A stretch of 64,000 nucleotides of DNA from Paenibacillus tepidiphilus (GTDB lineage Bacteria > Bacillota > Bacilli > Paenibacillales > Paenibacillaceae), in NCBI RefSeq assembly GCF_008635795.1, contig NZ_VWRQ01000002.1:124001-188000 (forward strand), written 5' to 3'. A model generated the notes under the pieces. It had not been told where the DNA came from, searched no databases, and was given only the letters and a program-made list of their open reading frames with translations. Shown here in pieces: positions 19,634 through 29,300 of this stretch (within the stretch, counting starts at the first letter, position 1; each line of letters begins with the position of its first letter). The translations under genes and the position numbers were made by a program.

Positions 19634-20122
19634 ATGAAAGAGTTATATATGAAGCAGAAGGTTTTCAGTCTAGGTGAAAAATTCACAGTCAAGAATCAGC
19701 AGGAAGAGGATGTTTATTATGTAGGGGGCAGCTTTATGCAAATTCCAAAGACGTTCTCCATTAGGAATACAGCCAGAAATGAAGTCGCGCTGATTACGAA
19801 AAAAATGTTCAGTTTTTTACCGAAGTTTTTTGTCGAGGTAGATGGCCGGGAGGTGTTAACGATCAAGAAGGAATTCTCATTCCTGAAAGCACGCTATACG
19901 ATTGATTCGGCTGACATTGAGGTGTACGGCAATTGGTGGGACATGAATTTTCAGGTCTTCCAGCATGGAGCAGCTGCAGGTGAAGTGAACAAGGAGTGGT
20001 TCACATGGGGGGATAGCTACAGGATTCAAATATGGAAGGAGGAGATGGAGGCAATTATGATTGCGCTTGTTGTCGCCATTGATTGTGTGAAGGCGGATGA
20101 AGCTGCTGCTTCACATCAGTGA
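19634..20122 (+). CDS. LURP-one-related (LOR) family protein
   Basis: Soluble protein of about 162 residues with the compact beta-barrel pattern of the LURP-one/tubby-like family: MKQKVFSLGEKFTVKN, FSIRNTARNEVALITKK, YTIDSADIEVYGNWWDMNF. The start at 19634 follows GGAGGG; a longer frame opens at 19598. These proteins are common in Bacillales with no firm biochemical role. It stands alone on the plus strand and is convergent with the phosphotransferase gene. Confidence 0.8.
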   Translation: MKELYMKQKVFSLGEKFTVKNQQEEDVYYVGGSFMQIPKTFSIRNTARNEVALITKKMFSFLPKFFVEVDGREVLTIKKEFSFLKARYTIDSADIEVYGNWWDMNFQVFQHGAAAGEVNKEWFTWGDSYRIQIWKEEMEAIMIALVVAIDCVKADEAAASHQ

Positions 20123-20131
20123 CTATCAGGA

Positions 20132-20929
20132 TCACCAATCATTGAAATACTCTGCTGTAAAGCAAATCTCGCGCTCATAATGAGCCAGATGTCCCTCATC
20201 CACCATTTTTTGAAAAGCAGGATTTCCTTCGGCCGCACCGTTTCGCAGCGTATCGCACATTGCAGTCAACCGCTGAATGATCCACTGGCGCAGTTCCTTG
20301 GGGACGGTAATTCCGTACGCTTCAAAAAACAAATGAATTCGCCGCCGCCGCTCAGTAGCGTGTAAATCAGTTCGATACGCTACTGTCTTTCCGGAAATGG
20401 GGTCGGGTGAGAAGCTCGCAAGCGGAACCGACGTGTACAGGGAATAGGCAATGTCCCACATCCGCGGACCAGGTCCAGCCATATCCAAATCAATCAGCGC
20501 TACAGGAGAACCTTTTTGAAAGACTACATTGTATAACGCTGCGTCATTGTGACATATCACTTCGTGCTGGCGTTCATCGCCATAGCTAAGCTGCCATTTG
20601 CCTTTCGTCATGAGAGCAGAGCCTTCAGTCGCATCATGAAAACGGCGTAATAGACGTGCTAGACCCGCCAGCGTTTCATCCGACCACATGTAAGCTTCAA
20701 GTTCAGGGTAAGCGTTACCCGGGACTTCTCCTGGGATGAAGGTTAATATTTCACGATTAGCGTCGTCGATCCCCAGAAATCTTGGTGCACCCTCGAAGCC
20801 TTGTTTCTCTAAATGTTCAAGCAGTTCGTGTACACTCTGGCTCCAATAACCCGTGGGTCGTAGAACCGTCTTGTCCTTACGGACTATGTAATTAACATTA
20901 CCGCCAGTTAATACTTCTTCCTGAGTCAC
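20132..20929 (-). CDS. Aminoglycoside phosphotransferase-family kinase
   Basis: Cytoplasmic protein of 265 residues with the APH/choline kinase fold. The catalytic loop is VICHNDAALYNVVF (Asp as base, Asn for metal) and the metal-binding Asp lies in ALIDLDMAGPGPRMWDIAYSL. The start is a GTG that overlaps the stop of the upstream MerR gene (GTGA), so translation is coupled. The substrate is not evident; most such chromosomal proteins in Paenibacillus are not proven resistance enzymes. Confidence 0.88.
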   Translation of the reverse strand: MTQEEVLTGGNVNYIVRKDKTVLRPTGYWSQSVHELLEHLEKQGFEGAPRFLGIDDANREILTFIPGEVPGNAYPELEAYMWSDETLAGLARLLRRFHDATEGSALMTKGKWQLSYGDERQHEVICHNDAALYNVVFQKGSPVALIDLDMAGPGPRMWDIAYSLYTSVPLASFSPDPISGKTVAYRTDLHATERRRRIHLFFEAYGITVPKELRQWIIQRLTAMCDTLRNGAAEGNPAFQKMVDEGHLAHYEREICFTAEYFNDW

Positions 20930-21648
20930 TGTGTCTCCCCCTTCTCACGTTTGGCCAATTGATTATACCTCATCATCTCGGCGATTCCGTTCATTTGCCT
21001 TGCCAGCTGCTCATTCAGCTTCTGGAGCGCCACCTTGAAGGAGCGTTCAATGACGGCCAGCTCCTGGGCCTCCAGAGCTTCCAGCAGCTGCTTCATGCTT
21101 TCGATATGAAACACGGTCTTCCGCAGGCTGCTCAGCACAATAATCTTCTTAAGCTCCCGTGAGGTAAAGACCCGGTACCCGTTCTCCGGATTCCGCTGCG
21201 CGCGGATCAGCCCTTCCTTCTCCCAATGCCGGATCGCTGACGGATTCACACCTGCGATCTCGGCGACCTCCCCGATCTTCAATTCATCCGTGACCTGAAT
21301 ATTCCGGTACATCGTGAAATCCGTCTGGTGAATGAGCCTCATCACCTCCGCGAGCCGCTGCTTCTCCGCCTGCAGGTTGTACTGCTCCACATTGATCCTC
21401 CAGAGCGCTGTCTCCACCTCGCCTTTCTTTAATAAGCTCATAACATCATAGGCGACCGGCAGCCCGAATCCGCTAATCAAGGATCGCAAGGCCAGAAAAG
21501 CCTGGGCATGCAGCGGCGTATAGCACCTTCTGTTACTGGCAGTCCGGGGGACGTCAGGCACCAGCTCCAGCTCTTCATATCTTCTTAAGGTTGTGGTGCT
21601 GACCTGCAGTCTGCCAGCCATCTGTTTCGGGGTAATGTTCGAGTTCAT
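20926..21648 (-). CDS. MerR-family regulator with two HTH domains
   Basis: Regulator of about 240 residues. An N-terminal MerR-like HTH (TPKQMAGRLQVSTTTLRRYEE, residues 6-70) is followed by a second, more canonical MerR HTH (KIGEVAEIAGVNPSAIRHWEKEGLI, about residues 125-195) and a C-terminal helical dimerisation region. The start at 21648 has AAGGAAGG; a longer frame opens at 21672. It overlaps the phosphotransferase gene by four bases, so it probably controls that gene. The tandem double-HTH arrangement is less usual for MerR proteins. Confidence 0.87.
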   Translation of the reverse strand: MNSNITPKQMAGRLQVSTTTLRRYEELELVPDVPRTASNRRCYTPLHAQAFLALRSLISGFGLPVAYDVMSLLKKGEVETALWRINVEQYNLQAEKQRLAEVMRLIHQTDFTMYRNIQVTDELKIGEVAEIAGVNPSAIRHWEKEGLIRAQRNPENGYRVFTSRELKKIIVLSSLRKTVFHIESMKQLLEALEAQELAVIERSFKVALQKLNEQLARQMNGIAEMMRYNQLAKREKGETQ

Positions 21649-21693
21649 CCGGCTCACCTTCCTTAAAGTCAAACACTAAAGTACGGCAACAAT

Positions 21694-21722
21694 ATCATAA
21701 AAGACAACAGCCCGCTATACAA
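21694..21722 (-). promoter_or_regulatory. Sigma-A promoter of the MerR operon
   Basis: On the minus strand TTGTAT and TATGAT are separated by 17 bases, about 46 bases upstream of the MerR start. Confidence 0.5.
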
Positions 21723-21805
21723 GGCTTGCGGGTACCCCTAAACGAAATCTTGCATGAATGTTATATGATTGAATGTAGAAATGACTTATCAGGGAGGATT
21801 AACTT

Positions 21806-22498
21806 ATGGAGCAAGCTTATTTGCCTGTCACACACCGGAGCCTGAAGCCCGGCGACTTCTTTACGTTCGGCATGTACCCGCAGACCACAGACGGTCAGGA
21901 GCAGGCCATTCTATGGCGTGTGCTGGAGCAATCGGACCGCGGGCTGCTGGTACTGAGCGAGGATATACTGGACTGCCGGAGATTCCACGGTCAAAGCGCG
22001 GAGCTGAAGTGGCGGGACAGCACGGAGATTTCGTGGCAGGACTGCGATTTGCGCGCGTGGCTGAATGATGAATTTTACAACACCGCCTTTCATGAAGCCG
22101 AGAAATCATTCATTAAGACCACCTTATGCACGGATAACGGAGAGAACTGCCCGGATACGGAGGACAAGGTGTTCCTGCTCAGCGCCGCCGAGGTTCAGGA
22201 ATTATCCCGACTGAACGGCAAGGAATGGAGGCGCGCTGCCGGCACCGGTTACGCCAGAATCCGCAAGCCTGACGGATGCAGCCTGTATGTGTATGATAAA
22301 TCAGACAAAGACAACTATATCCTCAGAGACGGACAAGAAACCGGCTGTTCCTGGTGGTGGCTGCGGACTCAGGGGAACAAGCCTTCGCGCGTGTCCTTTG
22401 TCGGTACCGGCTGCAGCATCCGCAGCTACGGGAATAACAGCATCAACGGTTATGGTGTGCGCCCTGCGCTGACACTGAACCTGAAGGACGAGGTGTAA
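21806..22498 (+). CDS. DUF6273 domain protein
   Basis: Soluble protein of 230 residues. The pattern FFTFGMYPQT, ILWRVLEQSDRGLLVLSEDILDCRRF, DCDLRAWLNDEFYNTAF, WWWLRTQGN and NGYGVRPALTLNL is the DUF6273 signature, a small domain related in layout to FGE-sulfatase/C-type lectin folds. No function is established. It has no signal peptide. It is followed after five bases by an RCC1-repeat gene, so the two are cotranscribed and probably act together. Confidence 0.8.
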   Translation: MEQAYLPVTHRSLKPGDFFTFGMYPQTTDGQEQAILWRVLEQSDRGLLVLSEDILDCRRFHGQSAELKWRDSTEISWQDCDLRAWLNDEFYNTAFHEAEKSFIKTTLCTDNGENCPDTEDKVFLLSAAEVQELSRLNGKEWRRAAGTGYARIRKPDGCSLYVYDKSDKDNYILRDGQETGCSWWWLRTQGNKPSRVSFVGTGCSIRSYGNNSINGYGVRPALTLNLKDEV

Positions 22499-22503
22499 CT
22501 CGC

Positions 22504-23373
22504 ATGAATTCATTTAACACATTGAAGTTAACCATCAACCGATGGCCCAAAGCGTCTTTGGCCGCCGGTTATCGCCATAGCGTAGCGCTTAAAGCGGACG
22601 GCACGGTGACAGCTACAGGTGACAATAAGTACGGTCAATGTGAGACTGGCGGCTGGCGCGATATAGTAGCGGTGGCAGCGGGGAATGCACATACAGGCAA
22701 CAGCCATACTGCCGGGCTGCGGGCGGATGGCACAGTGGTGGCCGTGGGCTGGAATAAGCATCTCCAGTGCGAGGTCAGCGGCTGGCGCAATATCGCGGCG
22801 ATTGCGGCAGGCTGGCGCCGTACCGTCGGGATTCAGGCGGATGGCAAGGTCATGGCGGTGGGCCGGAACAATGAAGGCCAATGCAATGTGAGCCAGTGGC
22901 AGGGCATCGTGGCGGTAGCGGCGGGCGACTGGCATACGGCCGGGCTGCAAATGGACGGCAGCGTGACGGCTGCAGGCAATAACCGCTATGGCCAATGCCA
23001 TGTGAGCGGCTGGCGTTCCATCGTGGCCGTTGCAGCGGGTTACCTGCATACGGCCGGGCTGCAAACGGATGGAACGGTCGTTGCGGTAGGCATGAACCAG
23101 CGGGGCCAATGCGAGATCAGCGGCTGGTATGGCATCGTGGCGATCGCGGCGGGCAGCCATCATACCGTCGGTCTTAAAGCGGATGGCTCGGTCGTGGCTG
23201 CGGGCTGGAATGAGCACGGCCAATGCGAGGTCAGCGGCTGGCGCGATATGGTGGCCGTTGCGGCGGGCTGCGCCCATACGCTTGGCCTGAAATCGGACGG
23301 CACAGTGGTGGCGGCGGGCCGAAATCTTGAAGGCCAATGCCATAATGGCGGCTGGGACGATATTAGGCTGTGA
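22504..23373 (+). CDS. RCC1-repeat beta-propeller protein
   Basis: Protein of 289 residues made almost entirely of seven repeats of about 38 residues, each with AAGxxHTxGLxxDGTV, AVGxN and GQC followed by xGWxxIVAV. This is the RCC1/BNR-like propeller pattern, and seven blades would close one propeller. The second repeat carries a three-residue insertion (GNS). The repeated Gly-Gln-Cys and Gly-Trp pairs are unusually regular, implying recent repeat homogenisation. No signal peptide or anchor is visible. It is coupled to the DUF6273 gene. A binding-scaffold role is inference. Confidence 0.85.
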   Translation: MNSFNTLKLTINRWPKASLAAGYRHSVALKADGTVTATGDNKYGQCETGGWRDIVAVAAGNAHTGNSHTAGLRADGTVVAVGWNKHLQCEVSGWRNIAAIAAGWRRTVGIQADGKVMAVGRNNEGQCNVSQWQGIVAVAAGDWHTAGLQMDGSVTAAGNNRYGQCHVSGWRSIVAVAAGYLHTAGLQTDGTVVAVGMNQRGQCEISGWYGIVAIAAGSHHTVGLKADGSVVAAGWNEHGQCEVSGWRDMVAVAAGCAHTLGLKSDGTVVAAGRNLEGQCHNGGWDDIRL

Positions 23374-23470
23374 TTTGATTATGTTAACGGGCAGGATAAT
23401 TTAATAGTCTCTCGAATGTTTTATTCTGAATGAAAATGAAAGGCAAATCTTATAAATAAGGGTGAATCAT

Positions 23471-24034
23471 GTGAAGCGGGGACTTATTGTATTCTTGAAC
23501 GGAACTTCAAGTTCCGGAAAGACTAGTATTTCTATGGAACTGATAAATCAGAAAGAGATTATGTTTTACCATTTATCCATAGATGACTTTTTCGGTCAGT
23601 ACAAGGATTTTATTCATAACAATTTTCCAGATATTGATCTTACAAGGGAAGTGGCTAATGTCGGGAAAATACTTTTAGATCCCATAATCTCCGTGTACTA
23701 CGCAACCATTAAATTGTTTTCAGAAATGGGTTTGAATGTCATTGTCGATAAAGTAATCGACAATGACAAGCGGTTTAATGATTACCGAAATCTATTGTCC
23801 GATCATCCTACATTGTTTGTAGGCGTATTATGCTCGAAAGAAGAACTCACAAGAAGAGAGCAAATCAGAGGAGACCGGCAGATTGGACTAGCGAACTCCC
23901 AATACGACCAAGTATATTCCTTTAATGAATATGACCTTAAAGTAAACACTGAAGAGCTGAGCCCGACAGAATGTGCCGAAAAAATACTAAGCTTTATTAA
24001 ATCCGGTCAGGATTACTCTGGTTTAAGAATTTAA
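23471..24034 (+). CDS. Chloramphenicol phosphotransferase-like P-loop kinase
   Basis: Small kinase-like protein of about 187 residues. A Walker A motif lies at the start (IVFLNGTSSSGKTSIS), followed by LSIDDFFGQY, where the Asp is a likely catalytic residue. The lid-type region is CSKEELTRREQIRGDRQIGLA, matching the chloramphenicol 3-O-phosphotransferase/shikimate kinase-like group. GTG at 23471 with AAGGGTG is preferred; GTG at 23462 is possible. The region is AT-rich compared with its neighbours. Whether it acts on an antibiotic is unknown. Confidence 0.78.
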   Translation: MKRGLIVFLNGTSSSGKTSISMELINQKEIMFYHLSIDDFFGQYKDFIHNNFPDIDLTREVANVGKILLDPIISVYYATIKLFSEMGLNVIVDKVIDNDKRFNDYRNLLSDHPTLFVGVLCSKEELTRREQIRGDRQIGLANSQYDQVYSFNEYDLKVNTEELSPTECAEKILSFIKSGQDYSGLRI

Positions 24035-24111
24035 GTAAATGAGAGATTGTTGTTTCATAGAAGGAGAATCAATCAGAAAACGACATATTCAAGCATTGCA
24101 TTGGGGCTATA

Positions 24112-24135
24112 TCCCCCTCGGGTCGCCGAGGGGGT
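24112..24135. terminator. Strong GC hairpin between convergent genes
   Basis: CCCCCTCGG and CCGAGGGGG pair around a short loop. It lies between the convergent kinase and peptidase genes. There is no clear T-run on either side, so terminator function is likely but not certain. Confidence 0.5.
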
Positions 24136-24158
24136 TCAGGATTAAACTTCAACAAAGA

Positions 24159-24866
24159 CTATTCCAAACAGTTAAATGCTTCAACTTGATACTGCCTGTA
24201 CCACCTTTCTCTCAATTTCTGAATCCTGGAATGTGAAATTAAATATAAAGGACCCATACTGTCAATTCTGCCGTCCTTTACACGAATAGCGCTCTCCTGT
24301 TCTGCCGCATACACATCAATCTCTTCAGACAAGGGGAACAGGTAGCCTTGAACAAACGTGGCGTAGTCGCGTTTAGCATGAGATTCATAGGCAAAATGAT
24401 CAAAGCCAATACCAGCATAAACAGTACCTGTTTCAGCGTCATCGTCAGTGTTGTTCAAGCTTAACCATTGGGCAGCCATATTTAGCGCACCGGCACTGGC
24501 ACCCAGGATAACGGCATTGCTGTGCTTAATCACATCCGATAATTCATATTCCGCCAAAAAATCGTTCTGCTGAACAGGATCTCCACCGCATAAAAAAATG
24601 ACAGAAGCGTTCTGAATCAATCGCCGGGCATCTTCCTTCTGCATGCGGTAATCAATGTAATGAGTTTCATCAAAAATAAGATTAGCCTGATTGAGCCAGG
24701 TCCATTCAGAAATATCATCAAAGTTAATGTGCTCATCTGTATAATCGGAAGGCTGAGCGCTAATCATCACAAGCGATTGTCTGTCTTCAATATCCTCATG
24801 CAACCACTCGACCAGCTCCTCTGGAAAAAAATGATTAAACCAACTGAAATAGTAGTGCGTACTCAA
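24159..24866 (-). CDS. Peptidase S51-type / class I glutamine amidotransferase-like protein
   Basis: Soluble protein of 235 residues. The nucleophile elbow is visible as AVILGASAGALNMAA with the Ser in GxSAG, preceded by SVIFLCGGDPVQQ. This matches the S51 dipeptidase E-like group of the flavodoxin-like hydrolase fold. The start is TTG at 24866, nine bases after GGAGG. It is a single-gene unit convergent with the kinase gene. The substrate is not known. Confidence 0.8.
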   Translation of the reverse strand: MSTHYYFSWFNHFFPEELVEWLHEDIEDRQSLVMISAQPSDYTDEHINFDDISEWTWLNQANLIFDETHYIDYRMQKEDARRLIQNASVIFLCGGDPVQQNDFLAEYELSDVIKHSNAVILGASAGALNMAAQWLSLNNTDDDAETGTVYAGIGFDHFAYESHAKRDYATFVQGYLFPLSEEIDVYAAEQESAIRVKDGRIDSMGPLYLISHSRIQKLRERWYRQYQVEAFNCLE

Positions 24867-25029
24867 ACTGAATGACCTCCATATATGTACATTTTAATTT
24901 CATCCATTCTATCATAAATCCGGCTTCACACTACCTTAACCTGGTATTTAAGGTTGTAAAATATGTCCTTACGTCAACCTGCGCGTGAGCAGAAAAACAG
25001 GAAACCGCTTATGCTGGTTGCATGAAGAA

Positions 25030-25053
25030 GAGCAGGACACTGATGTCCTGCTC
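25030..25053 (-). terminator. Terminator hairpin after the yidC-like gene
   Basis: GAGCAGGACA and TGTCCTGCTC form a perfect 10-bp stem with a four-base loop just past the yidC stop; the tail on the minus strand is TTCTTC. Confidence 0.65.
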
Positions 25054-25063
25054 CTGCCTATGA

Positions 25064-25900
25064 TTATTTGGCTGGCGATTCTGGAATCAACGGAGTTCTG
25101 CTGGGCTTCGCGTACATTTTATTAAGTATGATCGTTTGCACGATAATGAATATACCGCCAACCGCCCAATATAACGGTAATGCAGCGGGCATCTGAAAAG
25201 AAAATATCCCCATCATGACCGGCGACAACCATCCGATGAATGCCATCTGGTTATTGGGATGTTGCTGATTCTGCCCTGACATGGATTGCGACACGCGGAA
25301 CTGAACGTAATACACCGCAGCGGCAATAAGCGGCAATATCAGATCCGTCTTCCCCAAGCTGAACCACAGGAAATCATGAGCTGCAATCTCCGGAGTACGG
25401 CGGATGGCGTAGTAAAAGGCGAGAGTGATCGGCCATTGCAGAAGCATCGGCAAACACCCCATGTTTAAAGGATTAAATTGATGCTTCTGGTAGAGCTGCA
25501 GCATCTCGGCCTGCTGTTGTTTTTTGGCCTCGCTACTAGCGTCGTTCTTATACTTCTCCTGAAGTGCAGTTAACTCCGGCTGGAGGACGGCCATCTTCTC
25601 TTTCATGTCCATTTGCTTCTTGGTCTGATTCATCATGAGCGGCATAATCGCCAGTCTGATGATGAACGTCATCAGCACGATTGATAATCCGTAGTTTCCG
25701 TGAAATACATTCGCGAAGAATTTAATCAAGACCGACAATGGATATATAAAATATTGGTTAAATAACCCGGTTGAATCCGCATTAATAGAGCTTAATTGGG
25801 ATGCTTCCGAACACCCGCTGAGCATAAGGATGGGAATAACTCCAATCATTGTGACGAGAATGGGCTTGGCCCATGGTTGCAGCCATTGAAACTTTGTCAT
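25064..25900 (-). CDS. yidC: YidC/Oxa1-family membrane protein insertase (lipoprotein form)
   Basis: Protein of about 278 residues with a lipobox (PILMLSGC) after the first hydrophobic segment, as in SpoIIIJ/YqjG. The YidC core is evident: GNYGLSIVLMTFIIRLAIMP, a charged cytoplasmic hairpin (KQMDMKEKMAVLQPELTALQEKY), FNPLNMGCLPMLLQWP and LPLYWAVGGIFIIVQT. It would insert membrane proteins, with or after SecYEG. I use ATG 25900, which has AGGGAGG; a longer frame upstream to 26167 lacks support. It is not next to rpmH or rnpA, so it is probably a second YidC copy. Confidence 0.88.
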   Translation of the reverse strand: MTKFQWLQPWAKPILVTMIGVIPILMLSGCSEASQLSSINADSTGLFNQYFIYPLSVLIKFFANVFHGNYGLSIVLMTFIIRLAIMPLMMNQTKKQMDMKEKMAVLQPELTALQEKYKNDASSEAKKQQQAEMLQLYQKHQFNPLNMGCLPMLLQWPITLAFYYAIRRTPEIAAHDFLWFSLGKTDLILPLIAAAVYYVQFRVSQSMSGQNQQHPNNQMAFIGWLSPVMMGIFSFQMPAALPLYWAVGGIFIIVQTIILNKMYAKPSRTPLIPESPAK

Positions 25901-25931
25901 CGTAGTCCTCCCTAATTGAAAATATGGAACA

Positions 25932-26153
25932 TCAATGTGGGGAAGGACCATGGTCTTCTTCATCTGGCGCTTCTCTGCGTCTGGCGATACGTGCGATCCA
26001 CCGCTGAATGCTGGTGGGCTCAGGCAGTCTGAAGGCAACAAACCAGGTTGAACCGGCTGCAGCAATTTCATGACCGTGGTGTACCTTTTGTAAAGAGAAA
26101 TAAGTAAATGGAAGTAACACAACAGAAGAGATGAGCGCGATCGAGAATACCAA
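25932..26153 (-). CDS. Small membrane protein upstream of yidC
   Basis: Frame of about 73 residues from a TTG at 26153, possibly beginning a little further upstream. It has one membrane segment (VFSIALISSVVLLPFTYFSL) and a basic C-terminal tail (IARIARRRE). I do not recognise the family. It precedes the yidC-like gene by 31 bases on the same strand, which suggests one transcript. No strong ribosome binding site was found, so the start and reality of the gene are uncertain. Confidence 0.4.
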   Translation of the reverse strand: MVFSIALISSVVLLPFTYFSLQKVHHGHEIAAAGSTWFVAFRLPEPTSIQRWIARIARRREAPDEEDHGPSPH

Positions 26154-26313
26154 TTGAATGAAGTCATAGAAATGCTCCAGTCCAGTTCACCCCCGTTTCT
26201 GCTCCAGAATGGAAAAATTTGAATACGGGTTATACGTTAGTAAAACGGTGCGGTTTCACTAACCTGCGCCATGGTTATTCAGCGGCAGCCGAACATGCAT
26301 TACCTTAATAAAC

Positions 26314-26365
26314 GAACAAGGCTGCCCGGAGTTTGTCTCCAGCCAGCCTTGTTCATTTGCCTTGT
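26314..26365 (-). terminator. Terminator after the SLH metallophosphoesterase gene
   Basis: GAACAAGGCTG and CAGCCTTGTTC form an 11-bp stem around an inner GGAG/CTCC hairpin, followed on the minus strand by GTTTATT. It lies just past the stop at 26379. Confidence 0.75.
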
Positions 26366-26378
26366 GTTAAAACTCAGG

Positions 26379-29300
26379 TTACAACTTGTGCTGCATTCCT
26401 TCAATCAGTTCCTTAATGGTGCTGTCACTCTTTAATGCGCGCAGGAGGACGGTTATAGCTTCCGCACGTGTAGTCTGGTTATCGGGCTTGAACGCAGAAG
26501 ACGTTACCCCTTGAATTAACTGGGCTTTGTAAGCTTCCTCAATTACATTTTTCGCCCAATGGCCGCTGCTTACATCCGTGAAAGCAGCCGCGTTCCCTGT
26601 TGCCAGCTGACCGAGGTTCAGAATCCGGGCCAGGATCGAAACCATCTCTGCCCGGGACATTGGCGCTCCGGGTTTAAAGCTACCATCGGAATACCCGTTA
26701 ATAATCCCCTTCGCAGCTAATGTCCCAATGTAACCGGAAGCCCAATTCGTTGCCGTATCTGTAAACGGCGCTGAGCCTTGAGCGGTAGCCCATCCGAAGG
26801 CACGGCTGACCATAGCTGCGAATTCCCCTCTGGTTACAGAAGCCTCAGGCTGGAACGTACCATTCTCGTAACCATTGATGATGCGCAGCTTCACTGCCGC
26901 GACAATTTCATTGCGACTCCAATGCTGCGAGATATCACTGAATGAAACGCTCATGTTATTCATGGCCTCAAGCGATTCCTTGACGGCCTGAACTACCTCT
27001 TCCTTGTTGACCACCTTCGTTTGGAAGACATCCGCCGGTGAAGGTACCGGTGTTGCGCCCGTCGCCGGTGGCGGTGGTGTCGGCGAAGCCGTCGATGTTG
27101 CCGAAGCCGTTGGTGCCGGCGTCGGTGAAGCTGTCTCCGGTGGTTGTCCGCCGCCCGACACAGCTTGCCGGTTCACCGTTACTGTGTAGTTCTTCGTTGT
27201 GCCATCCTGCGCTTTTACTGCAATCGTAATCTCATTGCTGCCTACGTTTAAGTCGATTGATCCGCTGGCCTGACCGTTTACAACCGCTGCATTATTCACT
27301 TTAATCGTCGCAGTGCTGTCAGAGGCTGTAGCCGTTACGTTGGTGCTGGCTACTCCGTGCGCAACGGTAGCGCTATACGATGTGATCCCGGCGCCGAAGG
27401 CTGGGCTAATGGTGGCATTCGACAGGGTAAGTCCGCTCAAGTTGGCATTACTGCTCTGGGCGCGGTTCACTACCAGCGTATAGGTATTGGTCGAGCCCTG
27501 CTCATTTGCCAGCTTAATCTCCAATGGATTCGGTCCGGTAACCAGATTGGCCAGGCGATATTCATACACGCTGCTGGTCACCGAGACATAGGTTGCACCA
27601 GTCACGGACAGAACCGGCTGGGCGTCTCCTGTATCCAGGAAGATCCCGAGCCCGGAAACGGAATTCGCTACATCTACACGATAGCTGAATACCGATGAAG
27701 AGAATGCCGGGGATATCGTGCCCTGATCCACGGACAAGCCGCTCAAGACTGCCGGTCCCGGAGCTTCTCCTCCGGTATTACTGGCATTTGCCTTCACTGT
27801 CTTGGCTTCTGTAGCTGTCCAGGTGCTTCCGCCGTCACCGGAGAACCGCATAACATATTCCCAATTCCCGGCTGTATCCGGAGTGAATGTTGCCTGATAG
27901 ACGTCGTTATTGCCATTGTCCCGGACATATACGGCATCCACCCAACGATACTGATCGCCTCCGCTGAGCTTGTATCCCAATTGCGCTTGAATATGAACTC
28001 CGCGTCCCGTGTAATTCGTCACATTCGCTGAATTCACTTCGGCTGTAATGTCGCCGCTTGCAGTACCTGCGGTAAGTTCATCGGCCAGTGCCGTCAAGCT
28101 CTCTGCTCTGGTGATCGGAAGCTTAGGCAAGGCTGGGCTCGGCGTCCCGGTGATTTTATCAATGGTGTATTCGTCCAGCAGATTGCCGTTCTTCTCAATG
28201 GCTTTGACCGTCAGCTGATCCCCGTTGACATGGACCGAGAGATAGTTGGTATCTTCCGTATCGTTCTTGTAATACGCATCCCATACCTGCTGAAACGGAT
28301 CACTGTAGTTCTTATTGCCCGAACGGCCGGTGATATAGTACACGGTTCCCTTGGCCGTATTGTCTACAAAGTTGTTATTGTAAATCGGAAAAGTTCTGGT
28401 AATCGTATGGTCATGGGCACCGAAGACCAGATCCACATGATATTTGTCGATGATCGGCTGGAAGGCCAGTTTTACCTGCTCCGCATCGGCTGCCCGGCCG
28501 GCTCTGCTGTAATAAGACGCCTTGTGATAGAACACGATGGTCCACTTCTTATCGTTGTTCTTCAGGTCCTGATCCAGCCAAGCCGCTTGCTCGGCCAGAA
28601 TGTCCCCCATTTTCTCCGTCTGATCCGTGTTCGCTTCCGTATTCTGCGAGTTTAGTACGGCAATATGCACATCCCCATAGTTATAAGAATAGACCAGGCC
28701 CTTCAGGCGGTCCGGACCGTTCTGCGGGAGATTGAACTGCTGCTTGAAATGAACTGCCTGCTCATTCACGCCATAGGTGGAGTAGTATTCATGATTGCCC
28801 GCAACCGGCATCTCCGGGATATTCTCGATGACCCCTTCGGCGCCTTCGAACCATTTGTGCCAATGCTCGTCGCTGCCTTTTTCCACCAGATCACCGTTAT
28901 TAACGATGAATTTGGCTTCCGGGTTCGCAAGATAAGCGGCGTTGACCGTCTCTCCCCACTTCGCATAATCCGACTCCTCTTGTCTGCCGCTCTGGCTGTC
29001 ACCGAAGATCAGGAACTGGAAGGGCTCGGCAGTAGAAGCTTCTGTTGTAAAAGTAGCCGTGTCGCTCCATTCCGTACCCGCTCCAACCCGGTACACATAA
29101 GCCGTGCCCGGCTTCAGACCCGTCAGCGTAGCAGTATTGAACTTTGCGCTAACGTTTGCACTCTGCGGCGCACTAAACCCTTGCTCCTCTGACTTCACCG
29201 TGGTGTTCACACCAGGGAACGAGGCTTCGCCGGATTTCTCGGCATACTGGACATAACTCTCGTTAACATCCGCTGCGGTTTTCCAGGTAATGGTCTGCGT

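Noticed and set aside
24039..24236. Small plus-strand frame after the CPT-like gene
   Set aside because: It crosses the hairpin between convergent genes and overlaps the end of the peptidase gene; no ribosome binding site.
25901..26167. Long N-terminal extension of the YidC-like protein
   Set aside because: The ATG at 25900 has a strong ribosome binding site and a normal lipoprotein signal follows it; the extension overlaps another small frame.
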